Positions 6,786-15,459 of a stretch of DNA of 64,000 bases are shown here, piece after piece. The notes below the pieces were generated by a model. The model saw only the letters and a list, made by a program, of their open reading frames with translations. It had not been told where the DNA came from and made no database searches. Origin of the DNA: UBA3069 sp050633465 (lineage in GTDB: Bacteria > Pseudomonadota > Alphaproteobacteria > Rhodobacterales > Rhodobacteraceae); NCBI GenBank assembly GCA_050633465.1, contig JBOEGO010000002.1:372001-436000 (forward strand), in the 5' to 3' direction. How positions within the stretch are numbered: the stretch's first letter is position 1; each line of letters opens with the position of its first letter. The translations under genes were made by a program, and so were the position numbers.

Positions 6786-8180
6786 ATGGCCACCCAGAAA
6801 CTTTACGCAGGTGCCAAACTGCGCGAAACCCGCCAACGCCTTGGCCTGACACAAAAAGATTTCGCCGCAAAACTCGGCGTCTCCCTGCCCTATCTCAACC
6901 AGATGGAAAACAACAACCGCCCGGTTTCCACCACCGTGGTTCTGGCCTTGGCGCAGGAATTTGGCTTTGATGTCACAGAGTTATCGACCGGCGACAGCGA
7001 ACGCCTTGTCTCTGACATGCGCGAGGCAATGGCCGACCCGATCTTCGCCGAGGCCTCGCCGCCGCTCGCCGATCTGCGCCTTACCGCCTCCAACGCACCT
7101 GCCCTCGCCCGCGCTTTTCTGGACCTGCACCGCGCCTACCGCCAGACCCATGAACGCCTCGCCTCCCTGGACGAGGCACTGGGCCGCGAGGATGCCCAGA
7201 TGCGCCCCTCGCCATGGGACGAGGTGCGCGATTTTTTCCACTACTGCGACAACTACCTTGATGCCGTGGATCGCGCCGCCGAACACTTTGCCAATCAGGC
7301 GCAAAACGGTATCCGCCCCCATGTCACCAAAGCCCTGCAAGCCATTGGAATCACCATAAATTTCTCCGACACGGATCAGTTGCGCCGCTATAATCCGGCC
7401 ACGAAATCACTCGAAATCTCCTCCCGTGCGGCTCCCGAAACCCAATCGTTCCAGCTGCTGTTACAGCTCGCATTGTTGCGTCAGGATGCCCTCCTCGAGG
7501 CCACATTGGACCTCGCCCGCTTCCAATCCGAAGAGGCCCGCGCGATTGCCAAAATCGGTCTGGCAAACTACTTCGCAGGGGCCGCTTTGATGCCCTATTC
7601 CGCCTTCCATCAGGCAGCGCAAGACACCCGGCACGACCTCGAACGCCTTGCCTATCTGTTCGGCGCCAGCATCGAGCAGGTGGCCCACCGCCTGTCCACC
7701 CTGCAACGCCCAGGAAGCAAGGGCGTGCCGTTCTTTTTCGTGCGCGTCGATCAGGCCGGAACCATCACCAAACGCCACTCCGCCACGCGGTTGCAATTCG
7801 CCCGTTTCGGCGGCGCCTGCCCACTGTGGAATGTCCACCAAGCCTTTGAAACACCTGTCAGATTTTTGCGCCAACTGGCCGAAACACCCGATGGCGTGCG
7901 CTATATTTCCCTTGCCCGCGACGTGTCCAAACCGGGGGGAAGTTTCGGCGCACGCACCCGCCGTTTCGCGATTTCCATAGGCTGCGAGGTCCGCCACGCT
8001 GACCAGCTCGTCTATGCCGATGATCTGGATCTGAACAACCCGCAGGCCTATGAACCCATCGGCATTTCCTGCCGCATTTGCGAACGCACGGATTGCCACC
8101 AACGCTCCGTTCCCCCGCTGGAACGCCGCCTGACCATCGACACCGACGAACGCGGCGTGCTGCCCTATCGCGTCGGGTAA
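6786..8180 (+). CDS. pccR: Short-chain acyl-CoA regulator, XRE/ScfR family (PccR)
   Basis: 464 residues. An N-terminal XRE helix-turn-helix (residues about 8-62; LRETRQRLGLTQKDFAAKLG, VSLPYLNQMENNNRPVS) is followed by an IrrE/ImmA-like region. The C-terminal domain carries GISCRICERTDCHQRSVPPL, the cysteine-containing signature of ScfR/PrpR/PccR regulators. PccR senses short-chain acyl-CoA and controls pccB. The metallopeptidase HExxH helix normally found in IrrE domains is replaced by FQLLLQLALLRQDALLEA, so no zinc protease activity is expected. The ATG at 6786 has an AGGAG leader (CAGGAGTCCCCG). Its location near pccB with shared operator sequences supports the assignment. Confidence 0.93.
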   Translation: MATQKLYAGAKLRETRQRLGLTQKDFAAKLGVSLPYLNQMENNNRPVSTTVVLALAQEFGFDVTELSTGDSERLVSDMREAMADPIFAEASPPLADLRLTASNAPALARAFLDLHRAYRQTHERLASLDEALGREDAQMRPSPWDEVRDFFHYCDNYLDAVDRAAEHFANQAQNGIRPHVTKALQAIGITINFSDTDQLRRYNPATKSLEISSRAAPETQSFQLLLQLALLRQDALLEATLDLARFQSEEARAIAKIGLANYFAGAALMPYSAFHQAAQDTRHDLERLAYLFGASIEQVAHRLSTLQRPGSKGVPFFFVRVDQAGTITKRHSATRLQFARFGGACPLWNVHQAFETPVRFLRQLAETPDGVRYISLARDVSKPGGSFGARTRRFAISIGCEVRHADQLVYADDLDLNNPQAYEPIGISCRICERTDCHQRSVPPLERRLTIDTDERGVLPYRVG

Positions 8181-8266
8181 CCCCGCCCGCGCCAAGCACG
8201 CGGCAGCGCGACATGCCGACGGCGGCTTGCCGCCCGAGGCAGATCGCAACCCCCTCGAACAAAACC

Positions 8267-8294
8267 AAAAAAGGCCGCACCCTTCGGCACGGCC
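8267..8294 (-). terminator. Rho-independent terminator, minus strand
   Basis: On the minus strand GGCCGTGCC-GAAG-GGTGCGGCC forms a 9-bp stem (two G-U pairs) followed by six T residues (complement of 8267-8272). It lies 26 nt downstream of the YdcH-family gene. A separate GGCGGC-TT-GCCGCC hairpin at 8221-8234 may help end pccR transcription. Confidence 0.72.
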
Positions 8295-8319
8295 CCTGCT
8301 TCAACGCCTGGCGCAAACC

Positions 8320-8562
8320 TCAGACAGTCGCGGTCAACAGCTTATACAACTCGTCCTTCAACGCAGCACGTTTCTTGCGCAAATCACCCTCTGCCAGCCC
8401 GTCCATCGGCTCCACATTGGTTTCCGCCCGATGCACGGCGCGGTTCACCTCGTGATACTCTTCCGCCAGTTTGGCAAAATGCGCGTCATTCGTTTTCAGC
8501 TCGGTGATTTGGGCCGAAAACTCGGGGAATTCTTCGTGAATCTCATGCGGTGTGTTGGACAT
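8320..8562 (-). CDS. YdcH/DUF465-family small protein
   Basis: 80 residues, highly charged and almost entirely helical. It matches the DUF465/YdcH pattern: FAKLAEEYHEVNRAVHRAE, then GDLRKKRAALKDELYKLL. The family is small cytoplasmic coiled-coil proteins of unsettled function. The ATG at 8562 has an AAGGAG leader 8 nt upstream. It is followed by its own terminator and may be monocistronic or share a transcript with the hemerythrin-like gene upstream (74 bp away, same strand). Confidence 0.88.
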   Translation of the reverse strand: MSNTPHEIHEEFPEFSAQITELKTNDAHFAKLAEEYHEVNRAVHRAETNVEPMDGLAEGDLRKKRAALKDELYKLLTATV

Positions 8563-8635
8563 GCGCGTCGCTCCTTTTTGTTGGTTCGACTTACCTTAAA
8601 AACCGCTGTGCTGCGCGGCTTTGATACGGATCAAC

Positions 8636-9202
8636 TCATTCCATTTCCGCACCATATTCCAGAATGACCGGCACAATCACCTCTTCCTCATCCGTCAAAT
8701 GCCGGTTCAGGAAACGGTGGAACCCCTCCTGCACCTGCAACAACGCGCCTGTCTGATCCTTTGCCGTCTGCCCCTGCGACAGCGGCGTCAGCACCGCGTT
8801 CGTGGCCTCGGCCAGATTGTGCATATGTTCATCCAAGGCATGATGGTCCATGTCCAACATGTCGAACGCCTTGATCAGGCGCTTATCAAATGCTTGAAAC
8901 TTGGGGAAATAATGCGAATCCTCGATTGAATGATGCCCGTGCAATTCGTTCAACATAAAACCGGTATAGCGCGACAATTCCGGCCCGAAACGTGGCTGCT
9001 GCGGATCATCCAGATAGGATTGCGAGGCCTGCGTGATTTTTTCCAACACCTGCCGGAACATCAAATGCCGCTCTAACCAGAACGCCGTCAGCTGGTTAAA
9101 ATTCGCATGCCCGCGCCATTCTTCGCGCGGGTATAAATCGGCCAGAACACGCAGATGCTCGGGCAGGCCTAGGCGGGTATCTATTGACAGGTCATCCATC
9201 AT
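8636..9202 (-). CDS. Hemerythrin HHE-domain protein
   Basis: 188 residues, soluble. His and Glu residues sit in the four-helix pattern of hemerythrins: ERHLMFRQVLEK, LHGHHSIEDSHYFPKF, MDHHALDEHMHNL and NRHLTDEEEVIVPVILEYG. Such domains bind a di-iron centre that holds O2 or NO, or store or sense iron. The exact role here is unknown. The start could be 9202 or the next codon (Met-Met). Same strand as, and possibly co-transcribed with, the YdcH gene. Confidence 0.9.
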   Translation of the reverse strand: MMDDLSIDTRLGLPEHLRVLADLYPREEWRGHANFNQLTAFWLERHLMFRQVLEKITQASQSYLDDPQQPRFGPELSRYTGFMLNELHGHHSIEDSHYFPKFQAFDKRLIKAFDMLDMDHHALDEHMHNLAEATNAVLTPLSQGQTAKDQTGALLQVQEGFHRFLNRHLTDEEEVIVPVILEYGAEME

Positions 9203-9272
9203 GCAAACCTAGCAGGTTCCACGCCCCGCGCCATGCCCCGCCGCGCACATCCGATATGCAGCGGCGCACCGA

Positions 9273-9923
9273 TCAGCGCCGTGCGCGCCGCCAACCTGCC
9301 TGCACCGCCTCGGCTTCGCTGCAAAACCACTGCTCGCCCTTGGTTTCATTGATACCCGTGCGTTCGTAGTGCTCCTGCCCCGGCATGTGATAGATATGCA
9401 CACCCTTGCGGCTGATATTGCCCTTGATCCGGCATTTTCCCTGTGGAATCCGCCCCTTGACGCGGGTCTTGCGATATTGCGCAGGGGTCTGAACCCGCAT
9501 CGCGTGCAGACCGCGATCGCTGACTGCGGCCTGTTTTTCCGCCAGATCATAGTCCCATGAATACTTGCGATAGGCATAGGCCAATCCGCCCGAAACAAGC
9601 GCCTCGCCCACATCCGCGCCGCCAACAAAACACCTGGCGACGACCCTGCCATAGCGGTCTGTATCCACCGCTTCGCAACGCGCCTGTTTACCCTCGAACA
9701 TTCGGGCCACCTGCGTGTTGACCCACGCCCCGCATCCCCATGTGACGCCCTGTTCCGTGGCGCAGGTCTGCTTGGTTTCCGGCGCGTCTATGCCATGGAT
9801 ACGCACCCGCGTTTCGCCCACATCAAACGTGTCGCCGTCAATCACATGCACGCGCCCCTCTGGTCCGGCAAAAACGGGGCCAGCGGCGAAAAACAGAACA
9901 AAAAGAAACCGCTTTATTAACAT
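9273..9923 (-). CDS. Secreted thermonuclease (SNase) family protein
   Basis: 216 residues with a signal peptide (MLIKRFLFVLFFAAGPVFA). The staphylococcal-nuclease core follows: VIDGDTFDVGETRVRIHGIDAPETKQTC gives the Asp/Arg/Asp-Ala-Pro-Glu active-site segment, and TDRYGRVVARC with GLAYAYRKYSWDY completes it. The family cleaves DNA or RNA phosphodiesters with Ca2+. Several cysteines fit periplasmic disulfides. The roughly 55-residue C-terminal tail (CRIKGNISRKGVHIYHMPGQ, then EQWFCSEAEAVQAGWRRARR) is the Cys/His-containing extension often seen in alphaproteobacterial members. Likely role: extracytoplasmic nucleic-acid degradation. Confidence 0.92.
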   Translation of the reverse strand: MLIKRFLFVLFFAAGPVFAGPEGRVHVIDGDTFDVGETRVRIHGIDAPETKQTCATEQGVTWGCGAWVNTQVARMFEGKQARCEAVDTDRYGRVVARCFVGGADVGEALVSGGLAYAYRKYSWDYDLAEKQAAVSDRGLHAMRVQTPAQYRKTRVKGRIPQGKCRIKGNISRKGVHIYHMPGQEHYERTGINETKGEQWFCSEAEAVQAGWRRARR

Positions 9924-9996
9924 CCCCCTGATATCAGGGCAAAACGGGCCTGAAACAAGCCCGTTTTTAACTGTTCCTTAACCGCTCATTAAGATT

Positions 9997-11643
9997 TCAG
10001 CGTTGTGTCTCCTGCCAATCAGGATGCATCCAGGGCTGCAAATTCTCGGCCGGTAACGGGTCGCGCCCCAGCAACAGGTCGCTGACTTTTTCCCCGACCA
10101 TGATCGAGGGCGCATTCAGATTGCCATTGGTGATACGCGGAAAAATCGAGCTATCGGCCACCCGCAACCCCTGCACCCCGATCACCCGCGCCTGCGCATC
10201 AACCACCGCCCCCGGATCATCCGCCGCCCCCATCCGGCAGGTGCCACAGGGGTGATAGGCGCTTTCGGCATGTTCGCGAATGAAATCATCCAGTTCCGCG
10301 TCGGTCTGCACATCAACTCCGGGCTGGATTTCATGTTTCACATAGGGTGCAAATGCGTCCTGCCCGAAAATCTCGCGGGTCAGGCGGATGGATTTGCGAA
10401 AATCCACCCAATCGCTGTCTTCACTCATGTAATTAAAGAATATTCTAGGCGCCACAGCAGGATCAGCCGAGGCCAGCGTCACCGCCCCCCGCGAGGCCGA
10501 GCGCATCGGCCCCACATGCGCCTGAAACCCGTGCCCCTCGGCTGCGGCCTTGCCATCATAGCGCACTGCAATCGGCAGGAAATGATACTGGATGTCGGGA
10601 TATTCCACGCCCTTGTCCGACCGGATGAACGCCGCGCTTTCAAACTGGTTCGATGCGCCAAGGCCCTGGCCGGTGAACAACCATTGCGCGCCGATCAGTG
10701 CCTTGCTGATAATATTCCAATGTTTATATAGGGTTACTGGCTGACTGGCCGCCATCTGGATATACAGTTCCAGATGGTCCTGCAGGTTCTGCCCCACGCC
10801 TGCGCGATCCGCCACCACGTCGATACCATGTTCCCCCAGATGCGCGGCGGGGCCGATGCCCGACAGCATCAACAACTTGGGCGAATTGATCGAGGATGCC
10901 GCCAGCACCACCTCAGCCCCCGCACGGATCACCTCGACCTTGCCTTTGCGGCTGATTTCGACCCCCACGGCGCGGCCTTTCTCAATCACCACGCGGCGGG
11001 CAAACCCACGCAGCACACGGCAGTTGCCTGTCTTGATCGCCGGGCGCAAATAGGCATTCGCCGCCGACCACCGCCGCCCGCGCCAGACGGTTTGCTCCAT
11101 CGGGCCAAACCCCTCTTGCTGCTTACCGTTATAATCATCGGTCAGCACGTAACCGGCCTGTTTTCCCGCCTCGACAAAGGCATGAAACAACGGATTTTGA
11201 CGCGGGCCACGGGTGACATGCAACGGGCCATCATGACCGCGATATTCCGACTGGCCACCGTGCCAATGCTCCATCCGTTTGAAATAGGGCAGCACATCGC
11301 TGTAGGACCAGCCCTCGGCCCCGCTGTCACGCCAATGATCATAATCGCAGGCATGGCCGCGCACATAGACCATCCCGTTGATCGAAGATGACCCGCCCAA
11401 AACCTTGCCACGTGGCGTGGCCAGACGCCGCCCGCCCAGATGTGGCTCCGGTTCCGATTGGAATCCCCAGTCATAAACCCCCATATTCATTGGATAACTT
11501 AGCGCAGCAGGCATCTGGATAAAGGGGCCGGCGTCCGATCCGCCCTCTTCGATCACCACAACCTTGCGCCCCGCATGGGCCAAACGAAAGGCCATGGCGC
11601 AACCGGCAGAGCCGGCGCCGACAATCACAAATTCCGCATCCAT
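9997..11643 (-). CDS. betA: Choline dehydrogenase (GMC oxidoreductase)
   Basis: 548 residues, full length. It oxidises choline to betaine aldehyde using FAD and is membrane-associated in the family. The N-terminal dinucleotide fold is VIVGAGSAGCAMAFRLAHAG; the GMC signature appears as GKVLGGSSSINGMVYVRG. The active-site His is in AYHPCGTCRMG, about 85 residues from the end. The ATG at 11643 has AAGGG at optimal distance; the ATG at 11649 is also in frame but too close to it. It is the last gene of betI-betC-betB-betA and is separated from betB by a strong hairpin (11696-11744). Confidence 0.96.
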   Translation of the reverse strand: MDAEFVIVGAGSAGCAMAFRLAHAGRKVVVIEEGGSDAGPFIQMPAALSYPMNMGVYDWGFQSEPEPHLGGRRLATPRGKVLGGSSSINGMVYVRGHACDYDHWRDSGAEGWSYSDVLPYFKRMEHWHGGQSEYRGHDGPLHVTRGPRQNPLFHAFVEAGKQAGYVLTDDYNGKQQEGFGPMEQTVWRGRRWSAANAYLRPAIKTGNCRVLRGFARRVVIEKGRAVGVEISRKGKVEVIRAGAEVVLAASSINSPKLLMLSGIGPAAHLGEHGIDVVADRAGVGQNLQDHLELYIQMAASQPVTLYKHWNIISKALIGAQWLFTGQGLGASNQFESAAFIRSDKGVEYPDIQYHFLPIAVRYDGKAAAEGHGFQAHVGPMRSASRGAVTLASADPAVAPRIFFNYMSEDSDWVDFRKSIRLTREIFGQDAFAPYVKHEIQPGVDVQTDAELDDFIREHAESAYHPCGTCRMGAADDPGAVVDAQARVIGVQGLRVADSSIFPRITNGNLNAPSIMVGEKVSDLLLGRDPLPAENLQPWMHPDWQETQR

Positions 11644-11695
11644 TTTCATATCCCTTGCGGCCCCGCCGCATCGCTACACTCCCCACTCTGCACAA

Positions 11696-11744
11696 GCCGC
11701 CTTGGCGCAGCGGGGTGGGTGGGTGGGCGCTGCGCCAAGGCGGC
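11696..11744. promoter_or_regulatory. Hairpin with G-quadruplex-forming loop between betB and betA
   Basis: GCCGCCTTGGCGCAGCG (11696-11712) is perfectly complementary to 11728-11744, a 17-bp stem. The 15-nt loop is exactly (GGGT)3GGG on the plus strand, the classic parallel G-quadruplex sequence. In betB-betA mRNA the loop would be C-rich. It is 25 nt from the betB stop and 52 nt from the betA start, with no T-run. Possible roles are mRNA processing or stabilisation, or a dispersed palindromic repeat. Confidence 0.8.
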
Positions 11745-11768
11745 GCCCACCGTTTCAGATCTTCACAC

Positions 11769-13229
11769 TCAGAACGGTGCCTCAACCGCCCCCATGCGCA
11801 CGTAAACGCTTTTGACTTGTGAATAATGCTCGATCGCGGCCTTTGAATTCTCGCGGCCCACGCCCGACATCTTGACCCCGCCAAACGGCATTTCCACAGG
11901 CGCATCATTGTAAGAGTTGATGAAACAGGTGCCTGCCTCGAATCCTGCCACCATGCGATGCGCGCGGGCCAGATCGCGGGTGAATACCCCCGCCGCCAGA
12001 CCGTATTCGGTGGCATTGGCACGGGCCAGAACCTCGGCCTCGTCATCGAAATCCAGCACGCACATCACAGGGCCGAAAATCTCTTCGCGTGCGATGGTCA
12101 TATCGTCGGTGACATCCGCAAAAACCGTGGGTGGCATCCAGAAACCGTCCTGCTTCAACCGCTTACCACCACAGACCAGCCTTGCGCCCTCTGCGATACC
12201 CTTGGCCACGTATCCTTCAACAATGCCGATCTGGCCTTCGCTGACCATGGGGCCGAAATTGGTGCCCTCGTCCAGCGGATCCCCCATCACCGCGCCCTGC
12301 AACCGTTCGACCAAACGCGCCAGAAACGCCTCGCGGATGGACCTATGCACGAACACCCGCGTGCCGTTGCTGCACACCTGACCCGAAGAATAGAAATTGC
12401 CCAGAATTGCCCCGCCCACGGCATCGTCGATATCGGCATCGTCAAACACCACCATGGGGGATTTGCCGCCCAGTTCCATGGTGACATGGCGCAACCCCGC
12501 CGCCGCCTGCGCGTATACCTTTTGTCCTGTCGGCACCGATCCCGTCAGCGATACCTTATCGACGCGGGCGTCATTGACCAGCGAACCACCCACCGGCCCC
12601 GCCCCGTTCACCACATTGAACAGCCCCGCGGGCAAGCCGCATTCGTGCAAAATCTCGGCCACTTTCAGGGCCGACAAAGGCGTGGTTTCGGACGGTTTGA
12701 AAATCATCGCATTGCCGCAGGCAAGCGCGGGCGCGGCCTTCCAACAGGCGATCTGGGTCGGGTAATTCCACGCGCCAATCCCCACACACAGGCCCAAAGG
12801 TTCGCGGATGGTATAGGCCCAATCCTCGCCCAACTGGATGTGTTCGCCCGTCAGACTGCCCGCCAACCCGCCGAAATATTCCAAGGCATCCGCACCGGAT
12901 GACGCATCGGCGACCAGCGTTTCCTGCAAGGGTTTGCCGGTGTCATGCGTTTCCAGAACCGACAGTTCGCGATTGCGGTCGCGGATCATCCGGGCGGCGC
13001 GCAACAGGATGCGGCCCCGCTCGCGGCCCGGCACCTTGGCCCATGCCACTTGTGCCGCACGCGCCGCTGTGATGGCCTGTTCGATCACCGCAGGGGTGGC
13101 CGCATGCACCCGCGCAATCACCGCGCCCGTGGCGGGGTAAATCACGTCGATCACATCGCCCGCGCTGTCTTCGACATATTGGCCATTGATGAAATGGCTG
13201 GCGGTGGGTTGGGTCGGGTATTCGGTCAT
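11769..13229 (-). CDS. betB: Betaine aldehyde dehydrogenase
   Basis: 486 residues, the usual length. It oxidises betaine aldehyde to glycine betaine with NAD(P)+, the second step of choline catabolism. The catalytic Glu is in MELGGKSPMVVFDDADIDDA and the catalytic Cys in FYSSGQVCSNGTRVFV. The terminal stretch MPFGGVKMSGVGRENSKAA is typical of BetB. The ATG at 13229 is chosen over an upstream in-frame ATG (13280) because GGAGGCGACA provides a strong ribosome site and the upstream one would lie inside betC. That ribosome site is part of a CCGGAGGC-containing repeat found elsewhere in the window (see 18421-18452). Confidence 0.96.
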   Translation of the reverse strand: MTEYPTQPTASHFINGQYVEDSAGDVIDVIYPATGAVIARVHAATPAVIEQAITAARAAQVAWAKVPGRERGRILLRAARMIRDRNRELSVLETHDTGKPLQETLVADASSGADALEYFGGLAGSLTGEHIQLGEDWAYTIREPLGLCVGIGAWNYPTQIACWKAAPALACGNAMIFKPSETTPLSALKVAEILHECGLPAGLFNVVNGAGPVGGSLVNDARVDKVSLTGSVPTGQKVYAQAAAGLRHVTMELGGKSPMVVFDDADIDDAVGGAILGNFYSSGQVCSNGTRVFVHRSIREAFLARLVERLQGAVMGDPLDEGTNFGPMVSEGQIGIVEGYVAKGIAEGARLVCGGKRLKQDGFWMPPTVFADVTDDMTIAREEIFGPVMCVLDFDDEAEVLARANATEYGLAAGVFTRDLARAHRMVAGFEAGTCFINSYNDAPVEMPFGGVKMSGVGRENSKAAIEHYSQVKSVYVRMGAVEAPF

Positions 13230-13269
13230 TGTCGCCTCCGGCGAGAGTATTTCAGGTATCTGTGTTCGC

Positions 13270-14784
13270 TCATTCACCACGCGGGTAACGCGCGTTTTCC
13301 TCGACCACGTTCAGGTCCATATGGTTGCGCATGTAGCGTTCCGATGCCTTTTGCAGCGGCTGGTAATCCCACGGGAAATAGCTGCCATTGCGCAGCGCCT
13401 CATAGACCACCCAACGCCGCGCCTGACTTTCGCGCACGTCACTGTCGAACCGCGCCAGATCCCAACGGGCCTTGGCCTGCGCATCGAAATCCGCCAGCGT
13501 TGCGGCATGGGCGGGATCATCGGCCAGATTGCTCAGCTCGTGCGGGTCGGCCTCCAGATCAAACAGTTGATCCGGGTCCAATGCACAGCGGTTGAATTTC
13601 CATTTCCCCTGCCGCAGCGACACCATCGGCGCATAGGATGCCTCGGCCGCATACTCCATCGCGACAGGGGTTTCGCGCCGTTGCCCCTGCCCCAATGGCA
13701 CCAGCGATTCACCTGTGGTCCAGGGTGCGACTTCGGCCATACTGACCCCCGCCAGATCACAAAGCGTCGGGCAGATGTCGATGTTTGACACCGGATCGGT
13801 CACCAGCCCCGCCTGCATCTGCGGCGCGGCAATCATCACCGGAACACGGGCGGATCCCTCGTAAAAGCTCATCTTGAACCACAGCCCGCGTTCGCCCAAC
13901 ATATCGCCATGATCGGACACGAACAGGATGATGGTGTCTTCCTCTTGGCGGGTGCCACGCAGGGCCTGCATCACTTCGCCAATCTTATCATCCAGATATG
14001 AAATATTGGCAAAATAGGCCTGCCGCGAACGGCGGATATCATCGCGCGAGATGTCGAAACTGCGCCAGTCGTTGGCATCGAAAATCCGTTTCGAATGGGC
14101 GTCCTGCGCATTGTAATCCATTGCCGGAACTTCGGGCTCTAAATGCGCGCAATCATTATACAAATCCCAGTATTTCTTGCGCGCCACATAGGGGTCATGC
14201 GGGTGGGTAAAGCTGACGGTCATGCACCACGGGCGATCATCCTTGCGCCGCCCCAGATCATACACCTTGCGGGTCGCGTGATAGGCGACCTCGTCGTCAT
14301 ATTCCATCTGGTTGGAAATTTCCGCCACGCCCGATCCGGTGACCGACCCCATGTTGTGATACCACCATTCAATCCGCTCGCCCGGCTTGCGGTAATCCGG
14401 CGTCCAGCCGAAATCGGGGGGGTAGATATCGGTCGTCAGGCGCTCTTCGAACCCGTGCAACTGGTCGGGACCGACAAAATGCATCTTGCCCGACAGGCAG
14501 GTGTGATAGCCCGCCCGGCGCAGGTGATGCGCATAGGTCGGAATGGATGAAGCAAATTCCGCCGCATTGTCATAAACCCCCGTGGCCGAGGGCAACTGCC
14601 CCGACATAAACGCCGCCCGCCCCGGCGCGCATAATGGCGAGGCAGTATAGGCGTTTTTGAACCGGGTAGAGCGATCCGCAAGGGCGCGGATATTGGGCAC
14701 ATGCAACCAATCCGCAGGGCCATCGGGAAATAGCGTGCCGTTCAGCTGGTCGACCATAAAGATCAGAATATTCGGCTTTTTCAT
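13270..14784 (-). CDS. betC: Choline-sulfatase
   Basis: 504 residues. It hydrolyses choline-O-sulfate to choline and sulfate, feeding the betA/betB pathway. The N-terminus PNILIFMVDQLNGTLFPDGP carries the metal-binding Asp. SPLCAPGRAAFMSG holds the sulfatase signature C-x-P-x-R, whose Cys52 is converted to formylglycine. FVSDHGDMLGERGLWFKMSFYE is the second metal/active-site segment. Its ATG overlaps the betI stop (ATGA), so it is coupled to the repressor gene. No signal peptide is seen, consistent with a cytoplasmic enzyme acting on imported choline sulfate. Confidence 0.97.
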   Translation of the reverse strand: MKKPNILIFMVDQLNGTLFPDGPADWLHVPNIRALADRSTRFKNAYTASPLCAPGRAAFMSGQLPSATGVYDNAAEFASSIPTYAHHLRRAGYHTCLSGKMHFVGPDQLHGFEERLTTDIYPPDFGWTPDYRKPGERIEWWYHNMGSVTGSGVAEISNQMEYDDEVAYHATRKVYDLGRRKDDRPWCMTVSFTHPHDPYVARKKYWDLYNDCAHLEPEVPAMDYNAQDAHSKRIFDANDWRSFDISRDDIRRSRQAYFANISYLDDKIGEVMQALRGTRQEEDTIILFVSDHGDMLGERGLWFKMSFYEGSARVPVMIAAPQMQAGLVTDPVSNIDICPTLCDLAGVSMAEVAPWTTGESLVPLGQGQRRETPVAMEYAAEASYAPMVSLRQGKWKFNRCALDPDQLFDLEADPHELSNLADDPAHAATLADFDAQAKARWDLARFDSDVRESQARRWVVYEALRNGSYFPWDYQPLQKASERYMRNHMDLNVVEENARYPRGE

Positions 14785-15365
14785 GCCGTTGCCCCTTTGA
14801 GTTCAAGCGCCAGATAATCCAGCACCGTATGGATTGCCGCTGTGCCGTCGGCATCGCCCTGCCCCAGCGATTGACGCAGATACCCGCCATCAATCAAAGC
14901 GGCGATATTTTCGGCCACAGCGCAGGACCGCGCCCCGATCAGGGGCCGCAGACCGTGACACAGGTTAGACCGAATCCGGCGCTGATAGATTACCAGCAAT
15001 CGGTGCGCCGCATCGCTGGATTGCGCCAGAACGTAAAAATTCAACCATGCGGCGATGATCTCCCGGCGGAAACTTGTGTCGGAAAAAGACGCCCGCACGA
15101 TGGCCTCGACCCGCGCGCGGGGGCTGTCGGCCATGGTCAATGCGCCGCGCACTTCGGCGCCGTAAACCGTTAAAACATGGCGCATGGCGGCCAGAAAAAT
15201 GTCTTCCTTGCCGCCGAAATAGTGATGCGCCAATGCCGATGACATGCCCGCCCGTTTGGCGATCCGGCTGACGGTCACGTCCAATGTGCCCGCCTCGCCG
15301 ATCTCTGCGATCGTGGCTTTCACAAGGGCTGCGCGCCGTATAGGCTCCATTCCCAGTCTTGGCAT
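14781..15365 (-). CDS. betI: TetR-family choline-responsive repressor
   Basis: 194 residues. The start MPRLGMEPIRRAALVKATIA matches the BetI family N-terminus, which decided the ATG at 15365. The helix-turn-helix is in TLDVTVSRIAKRAGMSSALA followed by HHYFGGKEDIF. BetI represses bet genes in the absence of choline. It heads the betI-betC-betB-betA operon and is divergent from choX. A palindrome in the shared intergenic region (15411-15424) is the likely operator. Confidence 0.94.
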   Translation of the reverse strand: MPRLGMEPIRRAALVKATIAEIGEAGTLDVTVSRIAKRAGMSSALAHHYFGGKEDIFLAAMRHVLTVYGAEVRGALTMADSPRARVEAIVRASFSDTSFRREIIAAWLNFYVLAQSSDAAHRLLVIYQRRIRSNLCHGLRPLIGARSCAVAENIAALIDGGYLRQSLGQGDADGTAAIHTVLDYLALELKGATA

Positions 15366-15410
15366 GAATCTTCCATGAATTGCTTGCCGAGCCAAGCTAA
15401 TTGGGTTTTT

Positions 15411-15424
15411 ATTGACTCGTCAAT
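15411..15424. promoter_or_regulatory. Putative BetI operator
   Basis: ATTGA-CTCG-TCAAT is a perfect inverted repeat in the 94-bp gap between divergent betI and choX. It is 46 nt upstream of the betI start and 36 nt upstream of the choX start. ATTGA...TCAAT half-sites resemble known BetI operators of Enterobacteria and Vibrio. The location would allow one repressor to control both catabolism and uptake. Confidence 0.65.
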
Positions 15425-15459
15425 CAAGAAACCAACCAACCAACGTCAGGGAATATAAT

